A DNA stretch of 64,000 nucleotides from Ascarosepion bandense (GCA_037127315.1 JBBBDQ010000230.1:983501-1047500); one strand, 5' to 3'; positions 22,786 to 33,974 are shown, counted from the stretch's first letter. Notes: generated by a model from the letters alone, not told the origin. A program made the numbers and translations.

Positions 22786-23665
22786 AATATGTTATGTATA
22801 TCTGTATATGTGTATTGATGAAACGTCTCTGTGTAATAAATGTCCACAGCATAAACTAATTGCTTTAGATGTCCTGACAGATAAAAGTTCAAAAGATTGA
22901 GGTTGAGTAAACGTGCAGGCAATGGAACCGATTTTCCCATACCTATCCAACTATCATGGTAAATATAAGCCGCTTCATAACAAACAATGTGCCTAAAATG
23001 TACTGGAGCCGGGTCATACCTGAACCAAATCCGTCTTATTATTGCCATTGGTCTATCCTCTAGTATGTCTGGAATTATGTTCGAAACATGATAGCTACTG
23101 CTAAACGCCGTAGAAGAACATACCAATCTATCATAAAATTTTAGCCTACACTTTAATTGTAAACTGATGCTGACGGCTAGTCTGTATTGTACCATAGAAA
23201 TTCCGAACCACCCGCAAATTTTGGTTGCGTAAACTTATTATTTCATCTCTTGCAAATATTGCCTCACCCATAAAAAAAAGACGGGAGAGACACAAAACAA
23301 ATCAGCATTTTGTTCTAAAACCATGATACGGATACATTTTCATCGGCTGCGATGAAATGTACGACATGCCAATTGACGTGTGCTGATAACTAAATAATCT
23401 TAGACAGCCTGTAGAATGTGTTCTTCGTAGTCAGGCGTACGAGTGGATCTTGATTTTCCTCGGTCCATAGTTTGTGATACCGCGGATACTCTCTCTCGGC
23501 AACGTAACGATAAACAGCAGCAGAGGTTTCATGACTCGGCAAATTTTGGTCTGGAAACATGAACTGACATAGCCATGTGTCCGTTACCATAACCGGGCCG
23601 TATGCAAAAAACATTTCTACCTGCTCACGATATGCATACGCTTCAATTGTTAAACGGAACACTTC
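22776..23665 (-). pseudogene. Mariner-type DDE transposase fossil
   Basis: Three blocks in order on the minus strand. At 23662-23390, YREQVEMFFAYG and NLPSHETSAAV resemble the N-terminal DNA-binding domain (DUF4817-like) of a widespread animal mariner-type transposase. At about 23300-23200, in shifting frames, GEAIFARDEIISLRNQNLR and SRQHQFTIKV match the block holding the first catalytic Asp, here Gly. At 23195-22776, IWFRYDPAPVHF and HDSWIGMG precede LLNLNLLNFYLSGHLK, which corresponds to the family's SPDLTPLDFFLWGHLK; the Asp there is Asn. Frameshifts, stops and lost catalytic residues make it inactive. Family match is from memory; moderately sure. Confidence 0.65.
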
Positions 23666-23862
23666 TCAGTTAACTCACTGCTACACATGTTAATGTTGAA
23701 TCGGATTAGCTACAATTCATGAATTACCAATATAACCTAGTCACAAAAGCAATACAGCGCCATATTCCGAATACTTTCTTCAAACTTAATAACATATGTT
23801 TAAAGGAAATTCCGTCTTTGCTTGGTGTGAGAAACCCGCCTCTAAATTTGTTAAGTATTTTT

Positions 23863-23867
<5 letters not shown>

Positions 23868-23918
<51 letters not shown>
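23868..23918. repeat. (TA)n microsatellite
   Basis: About 25 TA units, 40 bp from a hammerhead-like core. Confidence 0.95.
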
Positions 23919-23921
<3 letters not shown>

Positions 23922-23957
23922 TTAATTAAAAATACATTGCGACACGGAAATTTCTAT

Positions 23958-23984
23958 GTTTCGTCATTTCTGTTTCCTCATCAG
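23958..23984 (-). other. Hammerhead-like core, weak
   Basis: Minus strand CTGATGA (23984-23978) and GAAAC (23962-23958) at hammerhead spacing, with a possible 3-bp stem III and a GTC downstream. Stem II and stem I do not pair convincingly. Confidence 0.3.
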
Positions 23985-24027
23985 AAAATGTTGGATGTTA
24001 GTTGTGAAAATGACTTATAGACGTATT

Positions 24028-24059
24028 TTGATTCTATCTATCTATCTATCTATCTATCT

Positions 24060-24100
<41 letters not shown>

Positions 24101-24105
24101 CAAAA
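24028..24105. repeat. Palindromic (CTAT)n(AGAT)n
   Basis: About seven CTAT units meet about nine AGAT units, and the flanks ttttgatt and aatcaaaat are also complementary, so the whole 78 bp can fold on itself. Confidence 0.9.
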
Positions 24106-24494
24106 TATTTTTTAAATTTGTGGGCGGGTTTCTATCAAAGAGGAGGTCTCATAATAATCATTCATCCTGACAAGAAATATTTCATGCTCACTTCCAGCTC
24201 TAAATAGAGACAGTAGCCATTATTACACTCAACATCATCAAGTAAGATCATATATACAAACCTCCGTCATTTGTTGCTAGAAGAAATCAACTGTATTATT
24301 TTATCACTTCAGAATATATCAGGATTAGGATGACAGATGACTTCATGACTGCAGAGTGAAAATAGACATGACTGGCAGTTGTATCTCCAGGGGAAAAGCC
24401 ATATTGCAGATATATAAATCTTCACAACAGAGAAGAGAATGGCAGTCTCTCAGATGAGAGTATAAGATCCACGTTTCGGATAAGGGGCCTGAGA

Positions 24495-24496
<2 letters not shown>

Positions 24497-24574
<78 letters not shown>

Positions 24575-24575
24575 A
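24497..24575. repeat. (CA)n microsatellite
   Basis: About 35 CA units, then cgcacacgcaca. Confidence 0.95.
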
Positions 24576-24954
24576 TAAAGCAAACTAACCTACTAAAAAA
24601 TAGACGGATTACCAGAGTGAATAAAAAGTAATGTTCCGTAAGAGAGATTATGATTCCTGTGAACGGTAGCAGGCGCAACAATATCAATTTTGACCAATAG
24701 AGTAGAAAATTATTTTGGTTTGGGTGTAAAACATAGAGCAAAATAATTTTCTTCTTCATTGGTCAAAATATATTTTTAAATATAAGATCTGTACTGATGT
24801 CTTTTCAAAAACAAAAGCACAAAGCATAAAATAAAAACACGAATAAAGAATTGTTCTATATAGCGTCAGGAATATTGACATATAATCATGTATCTCGTCA
24901 TTTATAGATGTTTAGTGAGATCGTCTTATATCCTCAGACAATAGTGTATTTGTG

Positions 24955-25467
24955 AACTTCTTTTTAGGCCAAACGATTGGATATGAAAAGGATATCTACC
25001 TATGTTTTGTAGACTATGCTAAAGCGTTCGACAAAATACGTCACAAAGAATTGATAAAAATACTCAACAGCCTCGACATATTTGCGAAAGATATTAGAGT
25101 GATCAAGAACCTCTACTGGCATACGGACCGGAAACGAATTTAGAAGATATACAATGATAGAAATGGGCGTAAGACAGGGGTGTGTCTTTTCACCGGATCT
25201 ATTCAACTTGTACAGCGAGACTATTCTGAGGACCCTAGAAGATATGACAGAATTCATCATCGGCAGCCACAATCTGAACAACATAAGATACGCAGATGAT
25301 ACATTTCTGAAAATAAACATACAATATCTCCTAAAAAAGGTAGATGAAGAAAATTGAAAGAAAGGAGTACAAATAAGCTACAAGAAAACCGAATGTAAAT
25401 AATCATCCGCAAACAAAGGAGCCCAAAAATGCCAATTACAGGTTGGGGATAGTAAAATCAAAGAGGT
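24955..25467 (+). pseudogene. LINE-T reverse transcriptase, upstream half
   Basis: RTE-like non-LTR reverse transcriptase. DIYLCFVDYAKAFDKIRHKE (24987-25046) is RT palm motif A. After a stop and a +1 frameshift near 25141 come GVRQGCVFSPDLFNLYSE (about 25166) and HNLNNIRYADDTF, whose YADD (about 25290) is the intact catalytic motif. Then comes a decayed stretch with the KTEC motif (ccgaatgtaaa). The copy lacks the endonuclease and N-terminal RT. It is cut at about 25467 by LINE-J and resumes at 27034. Confidence 0.8.
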
Positions 25468-27015
25468 GAGCCTCATGTGGCGAGGGGTGGTGATGGAATC
25501 CCGGTTATTATCTTGAAGAAATAAGCCCCCGAACTCTTTAAACTCTATAATTACTGTCTTTCTGCTTCCTGTTTTCCTTCCTGCTGGAATTCCTCTTCTG
25601 CAGTTTCCTGTACTGAAGAACTCAGGGGAACCGTCAGACCCATCCAAGTATCACCCTATCAGCTTTCTACAAATTTTCGGAAAGGTGTTCAATGCTATTT
25701 TTAATGCTGAAATAGTTCAACATTTTACGGACCATAAACTATTCTCAGATAGACAGTATGTCTTCCGTGTTACCAGGTCTACTGCCGATATGCGAATGAC
25801 CATCACTGAGTACAAATAACACGTCGACGATAAGTCCAGCAAAGTTTGAGCTGTTGCCCTGGATATCTCAAAAACTTTTGATAGGGTCTGGCAAGCTACA
25901 GGGTTATAGTGTCAGTGGATGCTTGCTTAATCTAATCAAGTCTTTCCTATCTAACCGCATAATGAAGGTCGATATGAACGGCCATGTCTCGACCTCCTAC
26001 TATACGAACGCTGGTGTCTCTCAAGTCTCTATCCTAGGCCCGACGCTCTTTCTGATCTTCATAAACAACCTCCCTGACGTGATCAAATTCCAACTAGGCC
26101 ATTTACTCCCGCCTCAGTATGCTGTTTTTGTTAACCATCTCAGGTAGTCCCTCTTACTCCCGCCATCAGCATAGAAGCATAGAGCAAGCAAGTCTCCTTG
26201 AACGAAATACACTTGGCCACCTCGGTCTCACCCTCTTCTTACCTTGTGGAATTATAATATTGAAGTAATAGCTAAATCGACTGCTAGGAAGGTGGGGGAC
26301 ACTGTGTCAGGCCACGAAGTTTTCGCGCCTGAGTCCATCCTGCGCATATACTAATCAACCATCGAACCGTGCATTGAATACTGTTGTCATATCTGTTCGG
26401 GCACTCCTGGCATTCTACTCAAACTTCTCTACAAGCTCCAAAAGAGAATCCGTAAGGTCATCGGTCACGACATGGCAGTTCGACTCCAGTCAATTTCTCA
26501 CAGGCGGTATGTGACTTCCCTCTGTCTATTCTATATTCTTTTCTCTTCTGTTCCGACGAGCTTAGCTCACTGATGCTCCCTCTACAAAAATTTACTCAAG
26601 AAACCAGTTTAACAACAAGGTCCCACCGTTTTACAGTTAAGTCAACTAAACTCAGCCCCCACTTCTACTCCATCAGCTGCCTTTCTCGCACTTCCCGCCT
26701 GTGGAACTCCCTTCCGTATATTTGCTTCCCTGATAGCTAAAATCTCCAGGAATTTAAATGCAACTTCAATTCCCATCTCCAGTCCTTCTCTCGTCTTTTC
26801 CCCATCACTTCTTGTAACTTGTTCTTTTCCTTTCTCACTCTGCCCTCGCAACTGTCTTCACACTTGTATTCCCATCCTTCTCTTGCCCTTTCTCGTACAC
26901 CCTCAATAACTGGTTCGTTTTTCTCTTTGCTCGCCTCCTGCTTAAACTTTCACTCGTTTCTTATATAGCACCCTGAGCACTAGTGGTGGTACCGCCTTGC
27001 TTGGGATGAAACGAT
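25468..27015 (+). mobile_element. LINE-J inserted in LINE-T
   Basis: 5'-truncated LINE-J from the conserved SGGDGIP region (ggggtggtgatggaatcccg, 25483) to the 3' end (ccttgcttgggatgaaacg, 26996). Recognisable order: the block around the fingers, AVALDISK-FDR-W (25852), SFLSNRIMKV, AGVSQVSILGPTLFLIFINN (about 26005), then a gap where the YADD block should be, the CIEYCCHI block (26370), the tail block and the 3' UTR. Stops and frameshifts throughout; GVPQGS has become GVSQVS. No intact product. Confidence 0.9.
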
Positions 27016-27032
27016 TATATATATATATATAT
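27015..27032. repeat. (TA)n at LINE-J 3' end
   Basis: TA tract between the LINE-J terminus and the resumed LINE-T. Confidence 0.9.
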
Positions 27033-27033
27033 A

Positions 27034-27643
27034 ACGGTTCAAACATTTAAGTACTTGGGAAGTGTTCTAACGGAAGGCGGAAAGTGTGACACTGAGATCC
27101 GAAGGCGAATTGGAATGGCGAAGGATGCATTCCAGAGGATGCGCAGAGTATTAAAAGGCAGAAAAATTTTGCTAGAAACAAAGAAGAGAATACTGGATTG
27201 GTATGTGATGTCAGTTCTTCAATCTGGCAGTGAATGATGGACAATATCATGAGAGATGAAGGAAAAACTTGAACCAACTTGAAAGGATGCTGAGGATATG
27301 ATGGATCGAGCATGTGAGCATTGATGAGGTTCTGAAACGGATGGAAACGAAAAGGATATTAATACTGAGCATCAGGAAGAGACAGCTAAAGTTGCTGGGA
27401 CATGTGGTGAGGAAAGAGGGTTTGAAGAATATGATACTCATAGCTCAGGTAGAAGAAAAGAGAGACAAACGAAACAGCGGATAACATATTTGACGAGCCT
27501 GACCAGGTGTATTGCAGAGCGGGGTTTGGGTTGGGTAAGAGGAGAAAGCCTCCTAAGAGCCACCATGGAAAGGGAGACGTGGAAAGCCATGATCGCCTAC
27601 GTCCCGAAGGGACATCAAATATGAAAGAAGAAGAAGAAGATCC
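27034..27643 (+). pseudogene. LINE-T C-terminal half, continued
   Basis: Direct continuation of 24955-25467. TVQTFKYLGSVLTEGGKC (about 27034) is the FKYLGS motif, then EIRRRIGMAKDAFQRM, KKRILDWYVMSVLQSGSE, a stop where the family has CW, and in other frames KRQLKLLGHVVRKEG and the C-terminal RA-MERETWKAMIAYVPKGH. It ends in a (gaa)n-type tail at about 27643. The reading resumes within a few codons of the break, proving the LINE-J lies inside it. Confidence 0.85.
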
Positions 27644-28895
27644 TTGCGTGATACTAAAGCTTACTAACTTTATACTATAAGGCATCACTGAGAAGAGTTT
27701 CTCGTGAACTTCCTCTTTACAAATAGAAAGCAGGGAAAATGAGTTCGATTAAACTCAATCAGGGAGCATAGATTTTAGCTGTAGAGATCTGAAATGGTAG
27801 AAATAAATAGCAAACACCATCGGAATATCAGTGGTCAACATGAATTTTGGTGCCAAGAAACAAAACACGTTTTTTAAGCTAATTTGAGCTGCTGATTTCG
27901 AAGCTGACCTTAAATTTTCATGGTTAACTACCGCGAATATAGTGAAATTGTACATTTTTGGTAAAAAAAACAATTCATGATCTTGGTTAATCACAAAATT
28001 TTATTATTAAAGGGCGTAAAAACCCATCGATTTTCAGGTTAGCCGAGCAATTTATGTCAGCCACCTGAAATAAATTATTTTATGAGAAAATATGCGTTTT
28101 TGTGTCGAAAACTTTAAAATAAAATCACCGAAATTTTCCAATTTTTTGCCAAAATTCAAATTTCGTGATCAACTTTTCGGTAATACACTTTGTCTGTAAT
28201 AGGCTAATATGAGTATTACGGTTCATATTTCATATAGCCACCTATATATTTTCCGGATAATTGAGGCGATGTGAGTGATGAGCAAGAAGAACGATTCCAT
28301 CAGGAGATCAAAACAATGGAAGAGTACTACCAGGGACAGAGGGACAAATGAATGATGGCTGACTACTGTTTAACTATCAAAATGGGCCTAAAAATCAATC
28401 AATAAAGAGAAAATTTTTACCATAGTTCTTATTCTCACGAAGATTTTATTTTTGCTGTTAAGTTATTAAATGATTTGATGAATATACTTGTTGGTTTTGA
28501 TGTATTCAGTCGTGTTATTTTTATAGATTTAGGGCCCGATTGTTTTGGGAAAATAGTATTAGTCTCAATAAGCAGACCAATATTTATCTGCTTGAAAACG
28601 AATTGAGAGGTTTGTACGATTTTTCTTTAAGAAATATTGATATCGGTCAATATCCTATATAAAGAAAATAAATTAATAAATGAAGCATTTCCGTATAGCA
28701 AAAACGGTAACTAACAAGAGAAACAAAGTTCATTTTCAGATTCAGAGTCGTAACATTAATTAAAAAAAGATGTTTTGTGTCTCGGCACCATTTTTTTTTT
28801 TTTTTTGACGAGTGAATTTAAATTGATTGGTTTATTTTTTAAGGCTTATCAACCTGTTGAAGCTTATTTAAAGCAGCTGGAATTGAAACACAGCT
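27644..28895. other. AT-rich region without genes
   Basis: No coding or repeat signature recognised; a 16-base poly-T tract at 28790-28806. Confidence 0.35.
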
Positions 28896-28899
28896 CTCC

Positions 28900-29733
28900 G
28901 ATTTCAAATTCCGCATCAACCACAAGCAAGTTTTCCTGAAAGCAAGACACTGCGCCTCTTCGGCCTTATTCTAACTTCCAACCTCAAGTTGAATCATTAC
29001 ATTGAATCAATAGCTACATCCACTGCTAGGAAATTTGGTTCAATGTTTCGGGCCAGGAAGTTTCTTTTTTCCACCTGAATCCATCTTGCACATATAAAAA
29101 TCAACCATCCATCTAGAATACTGCTGTCATATCGGGCAGGCGCCCCTACTGTTTATCTCAGTGTTTTCGACATGCTCCAAAGAAGAATCTGTAATGTGAT
29201 AGGTCCCAACTTGACAACTCGACTCCAGCCACTTTTTCACCGGCGGGATGTGGCTTCCTCTGTCAAATATTTTCATGGCTTCTGTTCCGACGAACTTAAC
29301 TAACTGATATCCCCTCTACAATGAATTTACTCCTGCAACCAAACTGGCAACAAGGTCCTACCCATTTAGAGTTAGATGCAACCGACAATTCTACTCCATC
29401 AGCTTTTTTTCTCGCACTGCCCGCCTGTGGAAGTCCCTTCCATATACTTGCTTTCCTGACAGCTACAACCTCTAGGAATTTAAATGCAATGTCAATACTG
29501 ATCTTTTATCTACTTGACTCCAGTTCTTTCTACATCATACTTTTATTTTCTCTTTACATTCACGACTGTCTTCACGCCTGTGTTCACATCCTTTTCTTGC
29601 CCTTTCTCTGACACCCGCTGTAACTGGTTTGTCCTTCTTTTCACTCTCTTAACTACATTTTTACGCTTATGTAGCCCATTGCGCATCAGTGGCGGTAGTG
29701 ACTTGCTTGAAATAAAATGATTAAAAAAACACA
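28900..29733 (+). mobile_element. LINE-J fragment (post-RT and 3' UTR)
   Basis: Plus strand; landmarks in order: ttgaatcattacattgaatc, catccactgctagg, caggaagtttc, ctgctgtcatatcggg, ccaaagaagaatctgtaatg, cttcatcagctttttttctcg-type, cccgcctgtggaagtccc and the terminus gtagtgacttgcttg. No frame survives beyond short pieces. Confidence 0.85.
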
Positions 29734-29943
29734 CACATCACAGCTTGCATCATTTGTTAATCCCACACAGCTATCCCTGACCAGACTCAGATGATCTAAC
29801 TTGTATTATCGTAAGACAACCGACATTCAACAAGTTATGAAACTCGGCTCTGGACATTTGAAAATAGCTATGTAGTAACTATACTTTTGCAACATTTCGT
29901 CTGTGGGGAAAGAATCTGTAGTGGGAAATAATTAATTTTCTTT

Positions 29944-30129
29944 ATGACCGTGCAGAATGATTTTGAACTCTCTCTATGCGAGGAAAAAATGAGTAGGCAT
30001 GCTAGCACAGCTAACTCTTGTAAATATAAACCATCTTTTAATGCCGGTTACATTTTTGAGCAATACAAAGCGCCGACAATTTTCTTACCACCTTCAGTGA
30101 TGGATCGTATGTGTTTGCTTGAAATTTAG
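29944..30129 (+). other. Short open frame of unknown meaning
   Basis: 61 codons beginning MTVQNDFELSLCEEKMSRHA. I do not recognise it and see no splice or repeat context; probably chance. Confidence 0.15.
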
Positions 30130-30285
30130 AGCGGAGATGTGTCACAATTTACGATAAAAACATATAGCCTCCTTAAGAGAGCAAACATTCATTATGACAC
30201 TGGGGTGGGTTCGATCCTACTTAATTTTCTCTATCTGTGCCTTTGTACTTAATTAAGCATATCTAATGTGAGCATTGAAGTGCGT

Positions 30286-30334
30286 TGTGATGCAGTGAAT
30301 ATCGGCTCAGAACGAGAAATCGAGTTGCATTCAC
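30286..30334 (+). mobile_element. SINE-A head, interrupted
   Basis: tgcgttgtgatgcagtg head through gctcagaacgagaaatcg to ttgcattcac. The B-box segment between them is deleted. The element continues at 30760. Confidence 0.8.
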
Positions 30335-30759
30335 AGTATTTACATTATTTGGACTATTGTCCTCATCTTTGTTGCAAAAAGAACTCTGGTAAAAAACGAG
30401 TTACTGAACAATAGATTTATATGTCAAAAGAATTCAGTTGTTCTTGTCCTTAAAACATCCAGTATATATAGACGTTCGTAAGTTCCTGTTACTTGAAAGA
30501 ATTGTGAGTTCGATACCAGCTTACAGCAGTGGTGAACAAGTAATTTATAGGGTTAGAGGGAGATAATTCGTGACAACTAAAAAGAGGCTCTATGCAAAAA
30601 AAGGGTGGGTACTCCAGTTGTAATAAAAGGTTCTGTTCGAAATTCCTAGCACCTGAAGAAAGCCGGAGCGTAAAACGGCCGAAACGTCCTACAAATAGCA
30701 ACAAAATCCGAATAATGTAAATATTGTAAATACTACCTCATAGATATAGACAAATATCT
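30335..30759 (+). mobile_element. Penelope-like pLTR element inserted in SINE-A (copy 1)
   Basis: A 425-bp insertion bounded by the direct repeat ttgcattcac (30325-30334 and 30760-30769). Its ends are inverted: agtatttacattattt at the left and aataatgtaaatattg at the right. The interior right half matches the right arm of the element at 52274-52981 (cagcagtggtgaacaagtaa, gagggagataa, cgaaattcctagcacc). It holds a hammerhead-like core at 30653-30688. Penelope assignment is inference from inverted arms plus hammerhead. Confidence 0.65.
30653..30688 (+). ncRNA. Hammerhead-like motif
   Basis: CTGAAGA (30653-30659), stem II gccg...cggc (30662-30679), GAAAC (30681-30685) and GTC (30686-30688), with the minimal self-complementary ACGT as stem III. 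Stem I (gcac against ctac) is poor, so activity is doubtful. Confidence 0.5.
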
Positions 30760-30928
30760 TTGCATTCACTTACTCTCAAATACCCTTTCGGAATGTATTA
30801 ATCCATTACTTCTCCATCAAGCTATGGGTTAAATAGCAAGACATATTGTATTCTATAGCCCAAACCACTGTGGGAAAAATATTCTACACAGTCAGTCTCT
30901 TACGAAACAGGATTGCCCAACTTGACTG
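30760..30928 (+). mobile_element. SINE-A tail, continued
   Basis: ttgcattcacttactctc through aagctatgggttaaatagc to ttgactgactgattg; continues the head at 30286-30334. Confidence 0.85.
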
Positions 30929-32160
30929 ACTGATTGAATGGGATTATTAATAGCATAAAAGTATAAAAATTAAGAAAAAACATCTACAAGTTATTTAAGT
31001 CTTTTAAAAAACCGCTATATATTGTATTGTAGAAAATTCAATTTTCTCTTAGTATTATCTTGATAACCGTAATCTTATTTAGAGGTATGCTAGCTTCAAG
31101 TCGGTTTAAATAGGTTTTCTGTTGTTGGAGTAATGGTTAATAAGGTTCGTACACTTGATTACCATTAGCAGGGATTTTGATGTTCATTTAGTGACAAATA
31201 CAAAATGGAAGCATAAAATAATTTAGTGCGAGTTAACATCTCGGAGCTTCACAAATTAAGCTAATCAAAGGATCCAGTTTTAGAACTTAACACTGGAATC
31301 GTTATAACATTACAAAATGATTTTCCATTGTATGTGTGTGTGTTTTATTTTTAGCTATAATTTCTAGAAATTTGAAGTAACTCGAGAAATTTCGAGAACA
31401 TGCGAGAATAACAGATAAAGATAATTCGTAACATATCTTCGTCAACCGAAACTAAAGGTTAATAGTTTCAAGTATTAAAAAGCCTAAGATAGAATAATGC
31501 AAAGCCTCTAAGAATTGTGCCAGTTAATATTTGGCCTTGGGTTACTTGTTTGTTGGGAGATTTTTTTCTTCCAAGCAGGATACGATCGACATTGAAAATA
31601 AATAATATGGAAAAAAAAAAATAAACGAAATCTTGCGGTTTTTCTCACATCGTCTGTCTTCATCGATGGCGTCAGATAATACTGCAGTTTTCTTCGCTTT
31701 TGCCACCATTTTCCCTTCCGGCAAAATAGATGTCAAATTCACGAGGGGTTGGTCAACTATAAATCAGCCAGTGAGCGTAATACAAATGGAAGAGAAAAAA
31801 AAGAGAAAAGAATGAACTGAGACACGAGTTTGGTAGGACAAGCGAATAGAACTCTCTCCATATTTAGTGGGAAAGAATGAACGAGACTTTTTGAAAGAAA
31901 CTTGATATGCTGTATATTCGGATGTGTACGAGTTAGCAGGATTCTCGGAGTTTGCAAAGAAATAAATGATGTGTAGATAAGGAAACAGGAACGTGACATT
32001 GTATGAAGGACAAAAACAATGTAAAAAAGAAAGAAAAAAGTGTATTACGTGAAAGCGTGAAAGAATTATTAAAAGAAAAAACGCTGTGACGTTGAAAAAA
32101 ATGAAAGAAATATCGAAAAAAGATGAATAAAAGCAAGCAAAAATGAGAGAAGAATATACG

Positions 32161-32806
32161 GTAAATTTTCGTTTTACCTCCCGACGGCTCCCCCCCTTCA
32201 AATTTATCTAAAATAGCCTTTATCTCTGTGCAAATGTACATGCTGAACTCAAATCAACAATTACTTATTGAGGAAACTGACTTTTTTTTATCTAAATGTC
32301 CATAAAAAACGAACTATATCTCGCTCTTTTTCTCTCCCGTAACTCTCACGAAGTCGTGTAATTAACTGCAGAATGACGTTCTACGTAGGCAACAAATTTC
32401 GGCCGATTTTTGGTCGATTTTCTTCCTTTACTGAGACTTCCGGTGATGTGCGTCCTGTACTGAAAGTAATGCGCTATTGTATTTCTACGCTTATTATTTT
32501 CATTACAGGAAGTACATCGCCGGAAGTTTCAGTAAAGGAAGAAAATCGAACAAAAATCGACCGAAATTTGTTGTCCTACGCAGTACGTCATTCTGCAGTT
32601 AATTACATTACTTCGTGAGAGTTACAGGAGAAAAAAGTGCGAGATATATAGTTCGTTTTTTTATGGTCTTTCAAAGCAAAAAGGGTAGGTTTCTTCAATA
32701 ACTAATTGTTGATTTGAGTTCAGCATATACATTTGCACCGAGATAATGCTATTTTGGATACATTTTAAGGGGGAAAAGCCGTCAGGAACTAAAACGAAAA
32801 TTTAAT
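32161..32806. mobile_element. 646-bp palindromic element with 9-bp target duplication
   Basis: The left arm (32161-32475) and right arm (about 32495-32806) are near-complementary over about 300 bp: aaattttcgtttta, gacggct, tgctgaactcaaatcaac, agttcgttttttatgg, taactgcagaatgacgt, tttcttcctttactga. The direct repeat gaatatacg occurs at 32152-32160 and 32807-32815. Long inverted arms and a 9-bp duplication are typical of Mutator-like elements; no transposase is encoded. The open frame at 32373-32618 spans the fold and is not a gene. Confidence 0.8.
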
Positions 32807-32815
32807 GAATATACG

Positions 32816-33140
32816 ATGGCAACAGAAAAAATGATGCAGAAAAAGACAGAAACAAGGACTGAAAAGAAAAGAACGAGAGAATTAACTGAATAAAAACAGA
32901 AAGAAAGACATTGAAAAAAGAAAGAAATGAGTTCAATGAAATTATAAAAAAAACGGACAAACTGAATGCAAAAGAAATGCGATAAAAATGATTGAATAAG
33001 GCAAGAAAGGGAACAAGTGAAAAAACAATGTGGTGATTGGCTGAAAATATAAAAAAAGAAATGACTGAAAAAGAAAGAAATAATTGAATGAGAAAAAAAC
33101 AAATGAAAAAATGAAAAAACCAAAATGACTAAAAAGAATG
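32816..33140. repeat. Purine-rich low-complexity tract
   Basis: Plus strand is gaaag/aatga/gaaaaa-rich. Similar tracts lie at 32030-32150 and 33660-33950, so the palindrome and the next LINE-J sit within one purine-rich domain. Confidence 0.6.
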
Positions 33141-33146
33141 AATAAT

Positions 33147-33659
33147 ACTGACTTGGCAGACCGGCTGCAGCCGCTCTCACACCGGCGTGATGTGGCTTCC
33201 CTGTGCCTCTTCTACAAGTACTTTCATGGCTTCTGCTCCGATGAGCTTAGATCACTGGTGCCGCCTAAGCACGAATTTACACGAGATACTAGATTAGCAA
33301 CTAGGTCCCACCCTTTTACAGTTAAACAAATAAGATGTAACCGTAAATTCTACTCCAACAGCTTCTTTTCTCGCGCTTCCCGCCTGTGGAACTCCCTTCC
33401 ACAAGTCAGCTTTCCCGACAGTTACAATCTCCAGGTGTTTAAATGTAGGGTCAATAGACACCTCCTATCACACTAACTCCCAACTATTCCCACAACACTC
33501 TCATCTACCCAACCCTCATTCTCGGTATCCTTACCCGCCTATCACCCACCCTCTGTCATTTCCTATATTTAATCAGCCTTTCTCTACTCTACGTAGCCCC
33601 CTGCACAGTAGTAGCAGTGACATGCCTTGCTCGGGGTGAAACGCTTATAAAAAAAAAAA
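33147..33659 (+). mobile_element. LINE-J, strongly 5' truncated, young
   Basis: An open frame (33147-33476) reads DLADRLQPLSHRRDVASL, TRLATRSHPFTVKQIRCN and RLWNSLPQVSFPDSYN to the stop after NRHLLSH, the natural LINE-J C-terminus. Then the 3' UTR ends in ggggtgaaacgcttataaaa and poly-A. Nearly identical to the matching part of the 36.8-kb copy, so the two are from one recent subfamily. Confidence 0.92.
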
Positions 33660-33974
33660 GTGAACAAAGAATGTATTAATTCACTGGAAAATATGAAGAA
33701 GAAATCTATTGACTGAAAAAGAATGAAAGAAATGACTGAATAAGAAAGGAAAGAGAAACGCGTACAAAATAAAGAAGTAACGAATGAGAAATGAAAAAAC
33801 GAATGAACAAATAATGCATTAATTCACTGAAAATATAAAGAAGAAACGAAAGTAAGGAAAAAGAATGAAGAATGTGATTTAATAAGAAAAAAATGAGTTA
33901 AAAATTAGATAATAAATTCCCTGAAAAAGTAGAGAATGGGAGTAATTACTGTAACATAGTCTATGGCTATATCG

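Noticed and set aside
31542..32241. Overlapping minus-strand frames rich in Phe and Ser
   Set aside because: They are the reverse of purine-rich low-complexity DNA and of the palindrome arm.
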